A stretch of 33,576 nucleotides of DNA from an uncultured beta proteobacterium (GTDB lineage: Bacteria > Pseudomonadota > Gammaproteobacteria > Burkholderiales > Rhodocyclaceae): positions 1 to 33,576 of the forward strand of contig CAISOB010000058.1 in NCBI GenBank assembly GCA_903886975.1, in the 5' to 3' direction. Both the position numbers and the translations under genes were made by a program. Below are positions 32,682 through 33,576 of the stretch, one piece after another (the first letter of the stretch is position 1; each line of letters starts with the position of its first letter). Under the pieces are notes generated by a model. That model was given only the letters and a program-made list of their open reading frames with translations. It searched no databases and was not told the origin of the DNA.

Positions 32682-33113
32682 TTAATTGCCCCGGGCGGCC
32701 AGTTGCTGCGCAACGTCGCGTTTCCCCAATTTTCTCACGGCAGCAATTGCCCCCAGTTGACTGGCCCGGGGCCTCGTCTTGCCCGACTCCCAATTCGCCA
32801 AGGTCTGAACCGAAACATCAAGTAATGCCGCCATGTCCTTTGCTGTAACACCGAGGCGTGCACGGTGTCCTCGCAGTCCGTCCGCTCTGAAGCGGAAATT
32901 ACCGATTCCCTCTGGATCAGTGGCCGGCGCAGCGCGTTTTGCGGCTCCGTCTTTGCGTAATTGCCGTTCTACTTGAGTCAGTTGACGCTTAAGCTCTGCG
33001 ATCTCAGACCGGAAACGACTGGATGCCCTTCGCAGGACCTCGGTTTCAGTGCGTATTTCTTTGCGAGCGATTTTGACAATTTCCTCTTTGAGGGTAGATA
33101 CAAGCTTTGACAT
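32682..33113 (-). CDS. XRE-type helix-turn-helix regulator with N-terminal coiled coil
   Basis: 143 aa. Residues 5-55 are a charged, heptad-rich helix (IRTETEVLRRASSRFRSEIA); residues 77-130 form the DNA-binding domain (LGVTAKDMAALLDVSVQTLA, NWESGKTRP), the classic Cro/CI helix-turn-helix. Convergent with the TPR/glycine-rich gene with 30 bases between. Similar proteins are found beside toxins or in mobile DNA, but no toxin gene is adjacent. Confidence 0.85.
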   Translation of the reverse strand: MSKLVSTLKEEIVKIARKEIRTETEVLRRASSRFRSEIAELKRQLTQVERQLRKDGAAKRAAPATDPEGIGNFRFRADGLRGHRARLGVTAKDMAALLDVSVQTLANWESGKTRPRASQLGAIAAVRKLGKRDVAQQLAARGN

Positions 33114-33411
33114 GAATAGCGTTCCGTCCTTGTGAAAGAAGATGTTGCAGGGCTAATGTGAATTCGATTTCTAATTTGGGAGGCAGTTTCGGCCGCGGCA
33201 GCTCGGACAAATTCCAAGCGTCGTCGTGACGCGCAGCCGTCCACCGTAGGGTAAGGCCCCGACTGCCTCTGGTTCGTAGACTATCCGATGACACTGTACT
33301 CCCAAGCCCCGGCGTCTTTCAAGTACCATCAATACGTGCTGGCGACCCGTTGCGGTCACTCAAGCCTTGAAGAAGCCACCGTTGAAAGTGGCGGGTAAGC
33401 TGACGGACATG
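33114..33411. other. spacer between the XRE gene and the IS110 remnant
   Basis: Contains a 62-codon frame on the minus strand (33359-33171, GTG start, with ICPSCRGRNC near the end), no SD and no recognised family. The sequence next to 33411 should include the end of the IS element; its exact boundary cannot be fixed without the other end. Confidence 0.3.

Positions 33412-33576
<165 letters not shown>

Overview
The window looks like chromosome of a high-GC betaproteobacterium, most likely of the Rhodocyclales/Azospira-Azoarcus type. The pointers are gene content and order (cysS / TPR protein / L,D-transpeptidase / ppiA / ppiB / lpxH / nadC; alaA / acetyltransferase / hom / thrC), a reactive-chlorine defence locus of the kind described in Azospira, and a tRNA group I intron closely resembling the one in Azoarcus tRNA-Ile. 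The taxonomic call is inference; there is no rRNA here.

Layout. (1) 1-2.6 kb: the 3' end of a large RTX protein, then a HlyD-type secretion adaptor. (2) 2.77-6.67 kb: a divergent stress locus. Leftward run yedZ1, yedY1, mrpX and msrA; rightward run the ECF sigma factor sigF and its membrane anti-sigma nrsF. Two identical divergent promoters, GTAACC-N16-CGAACT, lie between them. By analogy with Azospira suillum the sigma factor responds to hypochlorite-like oxidants, the exported Met-rich peptide MrpX is a sacrificial sink, and YedY1/YedZ1 (molybdenum cofactor and heme) and an exported MsrA reduce methionine sulfoxide. (3) 6.8-9.3 kb: cyclopropane fatty acid synthase and an aldo/keto reductase, surrounded by dispersed palindromic repeats. 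(4) 9.4-16.2 kb: housekeeping genes (cysS, TPR protein, L,D-transpeptidase, ppiA, ppiB, lpxH, nadC) plus a 45-residue membrane protein. (5) 16.2-22.2 kb, leftward: amino-acid genes alaA, GNAT, hom and thrC, with a lipoprotein and a diguanylate cyclase lying between hom and thrC. (6) 22.3-25.4 kb: an Mth938-like protein, an ArnD-like deacetylase, a BI-1/YccA protein, and a deletion scar joining the 5' part of a KDPG aldolase gene to the 3' part of a KDG kinase gene.

(7) 25.5-25.8 kb: a tRNA-Ser(UGA) gene split in its anticodon by a 222-nt group I intron of the Azoarcus (IC3) type, with no endonuclease gene. This is the most unusual item. (8) 25.8-33.6 kb, immediately 3' of the tRNA: lower-GC, loosely packed accessory DNA. 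It holds about 1 kb of non-coding or decayed sequence with an orphan terminator, a Prc-type protease, a DUF423 protein, a phosphodiester-glycosidase-family protein, two small unknown genes, a TPR/glycine-rich membrane protein, an XRE regulator, and the C-terminal end of an IS110-family transposase cut by the window edge. The composition change at a tRNA suggests an acquired island, but no integrase or second att copy is visible.
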